Shown here: positions 1-8,253 of the stretch, piece after piece
Position numbering within the stretch: the first letter of the stretch is position 1
Layout: each line of letters begins with the position of its first letter
DNA from: Bacteroidota bacterium
Lineage (GTDB): Bacteria > Bacteroidota > JABWAT01
DNA length: 64,000 nt
Direction of reading: 5' to 3'
Assembly: GCA_023151185.1 (NCBI GenBank)
Contig: JAKLJL010000001.1
Span: 186,001 to 250,000, forward strand
Notes under the pieces: generated by a model
What the model saw: the letters and a program-made list of their open reading frames with translations, nothing else
What the model was told of the DNA's origin: nothing
The model's database searches: none
Translations under genes and position numbers: made by a program

Positions 1-2
1 TC

Positions 3-2513
3 AAAAATCTGGAAATTACGTCAGAACACTTCAGAGCCCTCTACAATAATCTTGAATTTGAATACTTTGTTTATGACAGCAGGAAGGTAAACCGTCTCAG
101 GCAGTTTGCAACCAGTAATCAGCTGCAAATCATGGTGATTAATATTGACGCCTTCCGCAAAGATTTCTCAGACATCAATGAAGACAAAAAAAGTAACGTT
201 ATTTTTAAGGAAAATGACAAATTATCCGGCCGTAAACCCATTGAGTTTATTCAGGCTACCCAGCCCTTTGTTTTTATTGATGAGCCACAGAGTGTAGATT
301 CTACACCTAAAGCCCAGGAAGCCATTAAATCTTTAAACCCGCTTTGTATTTTCCGGTTTTCTGCAACCCACCGCAATGTTTATAATCTGGTTTATAAACT
401 TGATCCGGTTCAGTCGTACAAGCTTCATTTGGTAAAGCAAATTGTCGTTGCATCTGTTACCGGTGTCAACGCCCAGAATGATGCCTATGTAAAACTGCTT
501 GAGGTTGATAACAAAAAGGGAATCCGGGCAAAAATCAGAGTTCAGGTACAGGCTGGAAGCCTCGTGAAGGAAAAAGATATCTGGGTAACCCAGAATACGG
601 ATCTTTTTTCTCTTTCGAATGAACGGACTGCCTATCAGAATGGATTTGAAGTTTTGGATATAAGTGCAGAACCCGGCAATGAATTCGTAGATTTTACCCT
701 TGGCCGTCTTTACAAAGGCCAGGAACGGGGTGGCATTCAGGATGATGTTACAGATGTACAGATACGCAATACCATCAAGAAACATCTTGACAAAGAACTG
801 CAGCTTAAAGGTCAGGGAATCAAAGTTCTGAGTTTGTTTTTCGTTGATAAGGTTTCAAATTACCGGGCCTATGATACAGAAGGAAAACCACAAAAAGGAA
901 AATTTGCCCTTTTGTTTGAAAAATTCTATGGGGAACTCATTGCATTGCCCCAATACCGTGAACTGGCGGTTCATCCGGTAGAGATGCTTCATGACGGTTA
1001 CTTTTCACAGGATAAAAAGGGCGTCTATAAAGATACAAACGGGTCAACACAGGCAGATGATGATACTTATGCCAAAATCATGCGAAACAAGGAACAATTA
1101 TTGTCGTTTGAAGAACCGTTGAAATTTATTTTTTCACATTCTGCCTTGAGAGAGGGCTGGGACAGCCCAAATGTTTTCCAGATTTGCACACTTAATGAAA
1201 CCCGTTCAGCCATGAAGAAGCGCCAGGAAATCGGGCGTGGACTCCGGCTTCCCGTAAATCAGACCGGAGAACGTGTTTTTGATGATACTATTAATAAGTT
1301 GACCATCATTGCAAATGAGAGCTATGAAGAATTTGCTGCAAAGCTGCAGACCGAATACGAAGAAGATTGCGGCGTAACCTTTGGAAAGGTTCCCCGGCTT
1401 GCTTTTAAAGGGATTAGCTACTGGAAGGAAGAAACGGAATCCGCCTACACTAAAGATCATTCCGTTCAAATCTGGTCGGAATTGGTGGGAAATGGATTTC
1501 TGGATGAAAAAGGGAAAATTCTTCCTTCCTTTCAGCCTTCAGAACCGGGTTTTACTTTGAAATTATCAGAGGCATTTTCTGTTTCAGAGCCAGATATTGT
1601 GTCTGTTTTACAGACCTACCTGATGGAACGTCATATCAGGAGGGAAGAAGAGCCTAAGCATCTGAAAATTAACAAACAGATTTTCCTGGATCCTGAGTTT
1701 GAAAACCTGTGGTCAAAAATCAGATACCGGACTACCTATCAGGTGGAGTACGAAACCGGTAAATTGGTTGATAATTGTATTGATGCCATTAAAAAAATGG
1801 AAAAGATTGAGCCGGTTTCAATCCGTTACCGGGAAGCACAACTGGGTGTAGATAAAAAAGGTGTTAGTGCTTTTGAAACAAAATCCAATTTGTATCAGGT
1901 CACCTATGTTGGAAAATTGCCGGATGTGATCGCCTATCTCCAAAAACAAACCGAACTGACCCGCAATACATTGGTTCAGATTCTGGTCAAAAGTAACAGG
2001 CTTGCAGAGTTCGCAATTAATCCGCAGAAATTTATGGATGAAGTTTCAGCAATCATAACCAGGGAACTTCATAAGCTGATGATTGATGGAATCAAATATG
2101 AAAAGCTAACGGTTGGGCATACAGAATGGAGTATGCAACTATTCAGGGACGCAGAATTAAAAGAATACTTTGATCAATGCCTTGAAGTTAAAAAATCGGT
2201 TTACGATCATATTGTTTATGAAAGTGAAATAGAACGGAAATTTGCAGAAAATCTGGATTTAAGAGAAGATATTAAGCTTTTTGTCAAATTGCCCTCCTGG
2301 TTCAGAGTTGAAACCCCAATTGGTGAGTATAACCCCGACTGGGCAATTGTTAAACATGAAGACAGCACCATTTATTTAGTCAGGGAAACAAAAAGTACAC
2401 TGAACTTTGATAAGTTAAGGAATACCGAATCAGATAAAATAAAATGCGGCAGGCGGCATTTTGAGGCCATCGGCGTGAATTTCAATGTGGTTACCTCATC
2501 AAATGAAATCTGA
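3..2513 (+). CDS. res: Type III restriction enzyme, Res subunit (5' end outside window)
   Basis: The reading frame is open from the first bases of the window, so the N-terminal part with the Walker A motif lies outside it; about 836 residues remain. Helicase motif II is visible as VFIDEPQS near residue 95, motif V as HSALREGWDSPNVFQ and motif VI as RQEIGRGLRLP, which together are typical of the superfamily 2 motor of type III Res proteins. Near the C-terminus PDWA followed by RETK fits the PD-(D/E)xK nuclease of the same family. Res cuts DNA together with a Mod methyltransferase, which should lie upstream. The stop overlaps the ATG of the next gene by 11 bases, indicating one transcript. The stretch is visibly AT-richer than DNA after 4100, suggesting acquisition by transfer. 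Confidence 0.93.
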   Translation, partial: KNLEITSEHFRALYNNLEFEYFVYDSRKVNRLRQFATSNQLQIMVINIDAFRKDFSDINEDKKSNVIFKENDKLSGRKPIEFIQATQPFVFIDEPQSVDSTPKAQEAIKSLNPLCIFRFSATHRNVYNLVYKLDPVQSYKLHLVKQIVVASVTGVNAQNDAYVKLLEVDNKKGIRAKIRVQVQAGSLVKEKDIWVTQNTDLFSLSNERTAYQNGFEVLDISAEPGNEFVDFTLGRLYKGQERGGIQDDVTDVQIRNTIKKHLDKELQLKGQGIKVLSLFFVDKVSNYRAYDTEGKPQKGKFALLFEKFYGELIALPQYRELAVHPVEMLHDGYFSQDKKGVYKDTNGSTQADDDTYAKIMRNKEQLLSFEEPLKFIFSHSALREGWDSPNVFQICTLNETRSAMKKRQEIGRGLRLPVNQTGERVFDDTINKLTIIANESYEEFAAKLQTEYEEDCGVTFGKVPRLAFKGISYWKEETESAYTKDHSVQIWSELVGNGFLDEKGKILPSFQPSEPGFTLKLSEAFSVSEPDIVSVLQTYLMERHIRREEEPKHLKINKQIFLDPEFENLWSKIRYRTTYQVEYETGKLVDNCIDAIKKMEKIEPVSIRYREAQLGVDKKGVSAFETKSNLYQVTYVGKLPDVIAYLQKQTELTRNTLVQILVKSNRLAEFAINPQKFMDEVSAIITRELHKLMIDGIKYEKLTVGHTEWSMQLFRDAELKEYFDQCLEVKKSVYDHIVYESEIERKFAENLDLREDIKLFVKLPSWFRVETPIGEYNPDWAIVKHEDSTIYLVRETKSTLNFDKLRNTESDKIKCGRRHFEAIGVNFNVVTSSNEI

Positions 2514-3073
2514 AGAACAACTACTCAGTGAACTTGAGTCTATTCTGAATGATAAGTATTCATTTTACCAGAAGGATAAGGAAAAGCCTCAGATATTTGC
2601 TGATCTCAAAAGCAAAAAAACATAAACTTTTATTTATTGAATCAGCACAAAAAGATGTTGTTTCCTTAACTATTTATTTTCACAATCACCTTTATTATGA
2701 AAAAAAGAATCCGGAACCAAAGACCGTCTTCCTTACCATTCTGAATAAAGAATTTAAAATTGAAATGGAAAACCTTGCCACTAAAATAAAATTTTGGGAA
2801 ACCCCGGAAGGTATTGCCTGGAAAAGGTTGCTGGGAATTGGCAGCAAATTAGGTGAACATTCAACTTTGAATCCTCAAAAAACTTATAAGCGCAATTCTG
2901 AGATTACAAAAGAGATTGAAAAACTGAGGAACTTTCTGAAAAAAATTCCCGACGGTGGTGAATTGATTTATGACAAGTTACCGGTAGATATCAAAAAAAG
3001 TCTCAAGGTGACGTATCCTGATGTTTATTCAATGATTGAAAAGCATTTGATTAAGTTAAAAAAGCGACAATAG
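2503..3073 (+). pseudogene. Small protein of unknown function, first of two tandem paralogues, frameshifted in an A7 tract
   Basis: An ATG inside the end of res opens a frame reading MKSEEQLLSELESILN..., which stops at 2623-2625 just after seven A (2614-2620). The frame one base further on continues HKLLFIESAQKDV... to 3073. Removing one A joins the two parts into a protein of about 189 residues that aligns without a gap to the next gene (IFADLKSKKHKLLF against IFTDLKEKGRRLLF; later IYFHNHLYYEKK against DYFKLHIYYEKR; GGELIYDKLPVDIKKSLK against GGDTIYKNLPLDIKRYIK). This could be a decayed gene, a phase-variable gene, programmed or transcriptional slippage, or an assembly error. I recognise no family. 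Charged, probably helical, with no signal peptide or membrane segment. A separate start at 2549 is unlikely because that frame lacks the homologous N-terminus. Confidence 0.75.
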
Positions 3074-3087
3074 AGGATGTAACCGGG

Positions 3088-3654
3088 ATGCAATCCAAAG
3101 GCGATACAGCTAACGACAAAATCTTATTGCATGAACTTGATAAGGCAATAATTGAAAACAGTCACTATCTCCGTGCCCCTGAAAAACCAGCCATCTTTAC
3201 CGATTTAAAAGAAAAAGGAAGGCGGTTGCTTTTTGTACAAACAGCCGTTGAAGATGGATATACGATCCGGGATTATTTCAAACTTCATATTTACTACGAA
3301 AAAAGGGAATCAAAACTGGAATCACTTTTTTTCATCAGACAACAAGAAAAGTCAACAACTGCTATTAAAAAGCTCATTGAGGAAATGAAATATCTAAATA
3401 CGCCTTATGCAAAAATAGCAATTGAGCTTCATTCAGTCTGGGCGAAAATCGGTAAAGCATCGGAATTGAATCCAACAGGTGAAGTAACCCGATCGATATA
3501 CCTTCGTCATGAAGTTGAAAAACTAAGGATTTTTGTTGAGAAAATACCACAGGGCGGGGATACAATCTATAAAAACCTCCCTTTGGATATTAAACGGTAT
3601 ATCAAAACAGTATTTCCTACGCTCTACGAAAAAATAGAGAAACACATACTTTGA
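3088..3654 (+). CDS. Small protein of unknown function, intact paralogue of the preceding gene
   Basis: A 188-residue soluble, charged protein that I do not recognise. It begins 14 bases after the stop of its frameshifted sister, with a GAGGAT ribosome-binding sequence upstream, so the two and res look like one operon. Shared blocks with the sister are an N-terminal IF.DLK segment, a central YF..H.YYEK motif, a middle block with G..SELNP or G.HSTLNP, and a C-terminal GG..IY..LP.DIK segment. No catalytic motif, zinc site, DNA-binding motif or membrane segment is evident. Position directly behind a type III restriction gene suggests an accessory or unrelated defence or cargo role, but this is association only. 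Confidence 0.75.
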   Translation: MQSKGDTANDKILLHELDKAIIENSHYLRAPEKPAIFTDLKEKGRRLLFVQTAVEDGYTIRDYFKLHIYYEKRESKLESLFFIRQQEKSTTAIKKLIEEMKYLNTPYAKIAIELHSVWAKIGKASELNPTGEVTRSIYLRHEVEKLRIFVEKIPQGGDTIYKNLPLDIKRYIKTVFPTLYEKIEKHIL

Positions 3655-3993
3655 AAAGCAGTTCAGAATTTAAAATTGCTTTTCCTGAATTGGTTTTTGA
3701 AGAGCTAACTCCTTAATCCCGATTCTCGGGTTGGGCCAGCCTAAGTCCGGAAGGACAATCCAAAAATTCTTTTGTTTGTTGTTTTAAATACCCATAATGA
3801 AGATTTTCCATTTCCGCCCGGGTTGGCTTCGAGAGCCACAGCCACCGGGGGTACCCCAAGGCTTCGCCACGGGCAAGCAACCTGTCACCCCTCTGGGTCG
3901 AGGAATATGCGTTTTCGTGTAATGATGTCGCATGCAACGCCTCTACACAAAAAGAACCCGGGGACCCGGCATCCCAAAAAAATCTTCCCAAAA
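3655..3993. other. Spacer between the restriction cluster and ffs
   Basis: About 340 bases with no gene I can support. Short hairpins are visible: CCCGA/TCGGG at 3718-3730 and GTCC-GGAA-GGAC at 3745-3756, neither followed by a T run. Base composition changes here from AT-rich to the GC content of the rest of the window. Open frames of 96 (minus) and 109 (plus) codons cross it but overlap each other, and the plus one runs into the SRP RNA. Confidence 0.6.
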
Positions 3994-4022
3994 TTGAGTT
4001 CATTCCGAAAAGTGATTACCTT
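3994..4022 (+). promoter_or_regulatory. Probable sigma-70 promoter of ffs
   Basis: TTGAGT and TACCTT are separated by 17 bases. The expected start point is about 4029-4030, which coincides with the first base of the terminal stem of the SRP RNA. Confidence 0.5.
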
Positions 4023-4028
4023 TAAAGT

Positions 4029-4135
4029 TCCTGAGGCAAGTCCTGTACGACGAGGAAACGCCGAACTCCGCCAGGTCCGGAAGGAAGCAACGGTAGGATG
4101 AGGAATCGGGTGATGCAGGGGTGCTTGCTTCAGGA
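4029..4135 (+). ncRNA. ffs: Small signal recognition particle RNA (4.5S RNA)
   Basis: The conserved Ffh-binding hairpin is plain: CAGGTCCGGAAGGAAGCA at 4072-4089 with the GGAA tetraloop at 4079-4082, closed by CCG/CGG. The ends CCTGAGGCAAG and CTTGCTTCAGG pair to close a hairpin of about 107 nt, the usual size of the short bacterial form without an Alu domain. Pairing can be extended outward with TTTAAAGTT and AATTTTAAA. The RNA pairs with Ffh to target nascent membrane proteins. No T-run terminator follows, so the transcript may run into the transaldolase gene and be processed. Confidence 0.92.
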
Positions 4136-4168
4136 ATTTTAAATTCAGGAACCTTCCGGGGAGAGTGT

Positions 4169-4813
4169 ATGAAATTTTTTATTGATACCGCCAACTTATC
4201 CGAAATCCGGGAAGCTGCGAGCCTCGGGATTCTGGACGGAGTGACAACCAACCCAAGTCTGGTGGCTGCCGAAGGTGTCAGGGATTTTCATGCCCACATC
4301 GCCGAAATCTGCAAACTGGTTCCCGGTCCGGTTTCCGCAGAAGTAGTTTCGACTGACTTTAAGGGCATGATGGCCGAAGCCGAAAAACTCCTGACGATTG
4401 CCCCGAATGTCACCATCAAAGTTCCCCTGACCAAAGACGGATTAAAAGCCTGTAAAACCATTACCGATAACGGGAATATGGTGAATGTGACCCTGTGCTT
4501 TTCTCCCGCCCAGGCGTTGCTGGCAGCCAAAGCCGGTGCCACGTTTATCTCTCCTTTCGTTGGCCGTCTGGATGATATTTCCCATAACGGCATGCAACTG
4601 ATCGAGCAGATCGTAACCATTTACCGAAACTACGACTTCCAGACAGAAGTTCTGGTTGCTTCGGTCCGCCACCCTCTTCATATCGTAGATGCTGCCCTCA
4701 TCGGGGCCGACGTTGCCACCATGCCCTTTAAGGTTTTCGATCAGTTGGTCAAACATCCGCTTACCGATTCAGGAATTGAAAAATTTCTGAAGGACTGGAA
4801 CAAAAACCAGTAA
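4169..4813 (+). CDS. tal: Transaldolase / fructose-6-phosphate aldolase family (TalC-type)
   Basis: A 214-residue protein of the small, single-domain transaldolase type (subfamily of TalC/FSA). Family blocks seen: FIDTANL at the N-terminus, [16 protein letters not shown], then IKVPLT with the Schiff-base lysine, [28 protein letters not shown] and a C-terminal segment ending KFLKDW. It moves dihydroxyacetone units between sugar phosphates in the non-oxidative pentose phosphate pathway, in the cytoplasm. The start was placed at the ATG after GGGGAGAG because family members begin MKFFIDTA; an upstream in-frame ATG would lie inside the SRP RNA. True transaldolase and aldolase activity cannot be separated here. 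Confidence 0.93.
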   Translation: MKFFIDTANLSEIREAASLGILDGVTTNPSLVAAEGVRDFHAHIAEICKLVPGPVSAEVVSTDFKGMMAEAEKLLTIAPNVTIKVPLTKDGLKACKTITDNGNMVNVTLCFSPAQALLAAKAGATFISPFVGRLDDISHNGMQLIEQIVTIYRNYDFQTEVLVASVRHPLHIVDAALIGADVATMPFKVFDQLVKHPLTDSGIEKFLKDWNKNQ

Positions 4814-4851
4814 ATTCCGAACTAATCTTTCATCAGAACCGACAAAATGCC

Positions 4852-6039
4852 ATGATGAAACCTAATCGGAGTCACTTACCTATGATTGCCACCCTTTTTC
4901 TGCTGCTTTTAACAGCCTGTTCGGGACCTTCGACCGGTGAACCCCCTGCCGGAAAAGAACCTTCGGTACTGAATGCCGCCGAAACAACCCGCCTGCTGGA
5001 CAGCCTGAACCAAACCCTGACCGTATCCCGAACCACCATCCTCACTGAAGCTGTGAAAAAAATCAGTCCGGCTGTAGTGGGAATCAACGTAACTGAAATC
5101 CGGGAATACCGCGATCCGCTTGCCGAAATGTTCCGGAACGATCCCTGGTTTCAGCAGTTTTTCGGAAACCGGTCCTACAAACAGGAAGTGAAGGGGCTTG
5201 GCTCCGGATTCCTGATTTCACCCGATGGCTACATTCTGACCAACTTTCACGTGGCCGGGAACGCCTCCAAAATCATCGTGACCATGGCCGGCGGCAAGAA
5301 GTACGATGCCGAAATCATCGGGGCGGATTATACCTCGGATATCGCCCTGATCAAGGTCAAGGGTGAAGACTTTCCCTATTTAAAACTCGGCAATTCGGAT
5401 GAAGTCATGATCGGGGAATGGGTGATTGCCCTCGGGAATCCGTTCGGACTGTTCGAAATCAATGATAAACCCACCGTAACGGTTGGGGTCGTCTCGAATG
5501 TCGGACTCAATTTCTCACCCATGGACAACCGGGTTTACCGGGACATGATCCAGACCGATGCTGCCATCAATTCCGGAAATTCCGGCGGACCGCTGTGCAA
5601 TGCGCTCGGTGAAGTCGTTGGAGTGAACAGTTTCATTTATACCGGCAACCAGTACAGCAGCGGCAACATCGGACTTGGATTTTCCATTTCGATCAACCGG
5701 GTGAAGATGATTGTGGAAGAGCTGAAGAAAAACGGAAAAGTCAACCGGGATTTTTATTCAGGACTGAAGGTTCAGAATCTGGATCCGATCGTCGCCAAAT
5801 ACTTTAAAATTCAGGAAACCGGCGGAGTGGTGGTCGTGGAAGTCGAAAAAGGCAGTCCGGCAGAAAAGGCAGATATCAAACCGGCTGATGTCATTACCCG
5901 GATCAATTCCGTTTCCATCCGGTCAGACCGGGATCTTCAGATTTTTATTGCTGACTCCCGGCCGGGTGATAAACTGGATTTAACCCTGTTCAGGGATGGA
6001 TCTGAAATCAGGCGCACGGTAATTCTGGCGAAGAAGTAG
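4852..6039 (+). CDS. HtrA/DegP-type serine protease, lipoprotein, one PDZ domain
   Basis: A 395-residue S1C protease. The N-terminus has a hydrophobic segment ending LLLTAC (lipid-attachment Cys 23), so it is probably anchored in a membrane facing the periplasm. The catalytic triad is His133 (TNFHVAG), Asp163 (TSDIALI) and Ser244 (SGNSGGP). A single PDZ domain follows (about 290-390, VEKGSPAEKADIKPADVI). DegP of E. coli has two PDZ domains and DegS one; this protein has the DegS-like layout but with a lipobox rather than a membrane anchor. Likely role: breakdown of misfolded envelope proteins or signalling of envelope stress. Two adjacent ATG codons are possible starts. Confidence 0.93.
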   Translation: MMKPNRSHLPMIATLFLLLLTACSGPSTGEPPAGKEPSVLNAAETTRLLDSLNQTLTVSRTTILTEAVKKISPAVVGINVTEIREYRDPLAEMFRNDPWFQQFFGNRSYKQEVKGLGSGFLISPDGYILTNFHVAGNASKIIVTMAGGKKYDAEIIGADYTSDIALIKVKGEDFPYLKLGNSDEVMIGEWVIALGNPFGLFEINDKPTVTVGVVSNVGLNFSPMDNRVYRDMIQTDAAINSGNSGGPLCNALGEVVGVNSFIYTGNQYSSGNIGLGFSISINRVKMIVEELKKNGKVNRDFYSGLKVQNLDPIVAKYFKIQETGGVVVVEVEKGSPAEKADIKPADVITRINSVSIRSDRDLQIFIADSRPGDKLDLTLFRDGSEIRRTVILAKK

Positions 6040-6046
6040 GGGAAGA

Positions 6047-6095
6047 AGACAGGAGACAGGAGACAGAAGTCAGAAGACAGAAGTCAGGAGACAGG
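6047..6095. repeat. Seven imperfect heptamers, unit AGACAGG
   Basis: Seven head-to-tail 7-bp units run between the htrA-like gene and purB: AGACAGG, AGACAGG, AGACAGA, AGTCAGA, AGACAGA, AGTCAGG, AGACAGG. One strand is purine-rich. The rest of this 180-base spacer has no clear element apart from a weak CCTTC/GAAGG hairpin followed by CTTTTT near 6180. Confidence 0.85.
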
Positions 6096-6223
6096 AGAAA
6101 GTGAATTTTGCTCCCGCCCTTTAATAAGAGGGGAGTTTGGAATCCGGGGACCTTCCGTCGGCAGAAGGGTTTGCGCTTTTTATAATTCAAAATCCGTAAT
6201 TATTAATTCGTGTCAGGTTTAAT

Positions 6224-7522
6224 TTGATCGATCGATATACCCGAAAGGAAATGGGGGACATCTGGTCCACCGAAAACAAGTTCCGGAAATGGATGGAAAT
6301 AGAAATTCTGGCCTGCGAAGCCCGGGCTGAACTGGGAGAAATTCCGGTTTCTGCTGCCCGGACTATCCGTGAAAAAGCCAGTTTCCATGCGGAAACGGTT
6401 CTGGAAATCGAAAATACGGTTAAGCATGATGTGATCGCTTTCCTGACCAATATGAATAGTTTCATCGGTGAAGATTCCCGGTTTGTCCACCAGGGAATGA
6501 CCTCGTCGGATATTCTGGATACGGGACTTTCGGTTCAGATGGCCGAAGCTGCACGGCTTCTGAAACGGGATCTGGAAAAACTCAGGGATATTCTGGCCCG
6601 CCGGGCTAAAGAATTCAAATATACCATTCAGATCGGCCGGACTCACGGAATTCATGCCGAGCCGGTGACCTTTGGTCTGAAACTGGCTCTGTGGTTCGAT
6701 GAGACCCGCCGGAATCTGACCCGTCTGGAACAGGCAACCGACCGGATATCGGTAGGAAAAATCAGTGGCGCGGTAGGAACTTTTGAGCATCTGACCCCCA
6801 AAGTCGAAGAGTATGTCTGCGAAAAACTGGGACTGAAGCCGGCCCCCGTCTCCACCCAGATCATTCAGCGTGACCGCCACGCCGAGTTCCTCGCCACCCT
6901 GGCTGTTATTGGCTCCTCCCTCGAAAAATTTGCAACTGAAATCCGCCACCTCCAGAAAACCGAAGTGCTCGAAGCTGAGGAATTTTTCTCAAAGGGCCAG
7001 AAGGGATCTTCGGCTATGCCGCACAAACGGAATCCGATTGTGTGTGAACGGATCGCCGGGCTGGCCAGAATCCTGAGGGGTAATGCACTTGCCGGCCTGG
7101 AAAACGTAGCCTTGTGGCATGAACGTGATATCAGCCATTCTTCTGTTGAACGGGTGATCATCCCCGACAGTACCATTCTGCTTCATTACATGCTTCATCT
7201 GATGACGGATGTGCTGGATAGACTGATCGTTTACCCTGAAAACATGCAGAAAAACCTGGAGATTACCCACGGACTTACCTTCTCACAAACCCTGCTGATT
7301 GCCCTGACCAACAAGGGATTAAGCCGGGAAGCTTCCTACCTGATGGTTCAGCGAAATGCCATGAAAACCTGGGAAACCCGCCGGCCGTTTACCGAATATG
7401 TTCTGGAAGATGCAGAAATCATGGCGCATTTTTCGAAGGAAGAAATCGGATCGCTGTTTGATTTGAAAAAAAGTATCCGCAATATTGACTACATTTTTAA
7501 CCGTGTGGGGCTCGGAGAGTAA
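6224..7522 (+). CDS. purB: Adenylosuccinate lyase
   Basis: A 432-residue member of the fumarase/aspartase superfamily. It splits SAICAR to AICAR plus fumarate and adenylosuccinate to AMP plus fumarate. The superfamily signature is complete as [12 protein letters not shown] at about 262-273; the histidine blocks TSSDILDT and [10 protein letters not shown] are also present. The start is TTG: this reads [14 protein letters not shown], matching the family N-terminus (MIxRYTR), and no upstream ATG is in frame. purC follows two bases after the stop, so the two are co-transcribed and carry out consecutive steps of purine synthesis in reverse order. Confidence 0.97.
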   Translation: MIDRYTRKEMGDIWSTENKFRKWMEIEILACEARAELGEIPVSAARTIREKASFHAETVLEIENTVKHDVIAFLTNMNSFIGEDSRFVHQGMTSSDILDTGLSVQMAEAARLLKRDLEKLRDILARRAKEFKYTIQIGRTHGIHAEPVTFGLKLALWFDETRRNLTRLEQATDRISVGKISGAVGTFEHLTPKVEEYVCEKLGLKPAPVSTQIIQRDRHAEFLATLAVIGSSLEKFATEIRHLQKTEVLEAEEFFSKGQKGSSAMPHKRNPIVCERIAGLARILRGNALAGLENVALWHERDISHSSVERVIIPDSTILLHYMLHLMTDVLDRLIVYPENMQKNLEITHGLTFSQTLLIALTNKGLSREASYLMVQRNAMKTWETRRPFTEYVLEDAEIMAHFSKEEIGSLFDLKKSIRNIDYIFNRVGLGE

Positions 7523-7524
7523 AA

Positions 7525-8238
7525 ATGGCAGAGAAAAAAGAACTTCTTTACGAAGGAAAAGCCAAACGGGTTTTTGCAACCGGTGATCCCGATCTGGTCA
7601 TTCAGGATTTTAAGGATGATGCTACTGCCTTCAACGGACTTAAAAAGGGGCAGATTGCGGATAAGGGAGTGGTGAACAATACCATCTCGAGTGCCCTTTT
7701 TACCCTTCTCGAATCGAAAGGGATCAGGACTCACTTCATTTCCCGGCTGTCTGAACGGGAAATGCTGATTAAAAAACTGACCATTCTGCCGGTTGAACTG
7801 GTGGTTCGGAACGTAGCAGCCGGCAGTCTGTGCAAACGGTACGGAATTAAGGAAGGCCTGGTCCTTGATCAGCCCATCATCGAATGTTATTTCAAGAATG
7901 ATGCCCTGGGCGATCCGCTGATGAATGATGACCATGTGGTCATGTTCAATCTGGCAACCCGGGAGCAACTGGCTGAGATTAAAAGTCAGGCCGTTAAAAT
8001 CAACATTATTCTGAAATCCTATTTTCTGGAACGCGGACTAAAACTCATCGACTTTAAACTGGAATTCGGCGTTCATAAAGGAGAGGTCTTGCTGGGGGAT
8101 GAAATTTCGCCCGATACCTGCCGGTTCTGGGATTCTGTCACCAATGAAAAAATGGACAAGGACCGGTTCCGTCTGGATCTGGGCTCTGTCGAAGAAACCT
8201 ATCAGGAAGTTCTTTCCCGGATTACCGGTAAAGCCTGA
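7525..8238 (+). CDS. purC: SAICAR synthetase
   Basis: Phosphoribosylaminoimidazole-succinocarboxamide synthase, 237 residues, full length for the single-domain bacterial form. It joins CAIR and aspartate using ATP. Visible blocks are LLYEGKAKRVFATGD at the N-terminus (nucleotide loop), FISRLSEREML, LPVELVVRNVAAGSL, and the C-terminal LIDFKLEFGVHKGEVLLGDEIS with SPDTCRFWD. Its product is the substrate of PurB, whose gene ends two bases upstream. Starts with ATG. Confidence 0.97.
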   Translation: MAEKKELLYEGKAKRVFATGDPDLVIQDFKDDATAFNGLKKGQIADKGVVNNTISSALFTLLESKGIRTHFISRLSEREMLIKKLTILPVELVVRNVAAGSLCKRYGIKEGLVLDQPIIECYFKNDALGDPLMNDDHVVMFNLATREQLAEIKSQAVKINIILKSYFLERGLKLIDFKLEFGVHKGEVLLGDEISPDTCRFWDSVTNEKMDKDRFRLDLGSVEETYQEVLSRITGKA

Positions 8239-8253
8239 AGCAAAGGAAACTGA

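Noticed and set aside
2549-3073. A stand-alone gene starting at ATG 2549
   Set aside because: Its first 20 or so residues do not match the paralogue, whereas the frame from 2503 does. The frameshift explanation accounts for both halves.
3713-4101. Overlapping open frames of 96 (minus) and 109 (plus) codons
   Set aside because: No domain or homology pattern, they oppose each other, and the plus frame runs through the SRP RNA. I also looked for a broken GIY-YIG endonuclease here and saw no motif.
6047-6095. CRISPR array
   Set aside because: Units are seven bases with no spacers and no cas genes nearby; a simple tandem repeat.
6203-6949. A 248-codon open frame antisense to purB
   Set aside because: It is the reverse shadow of a certain gene in GC-biased codons, with no protein-like motif or ribosome-binding site.
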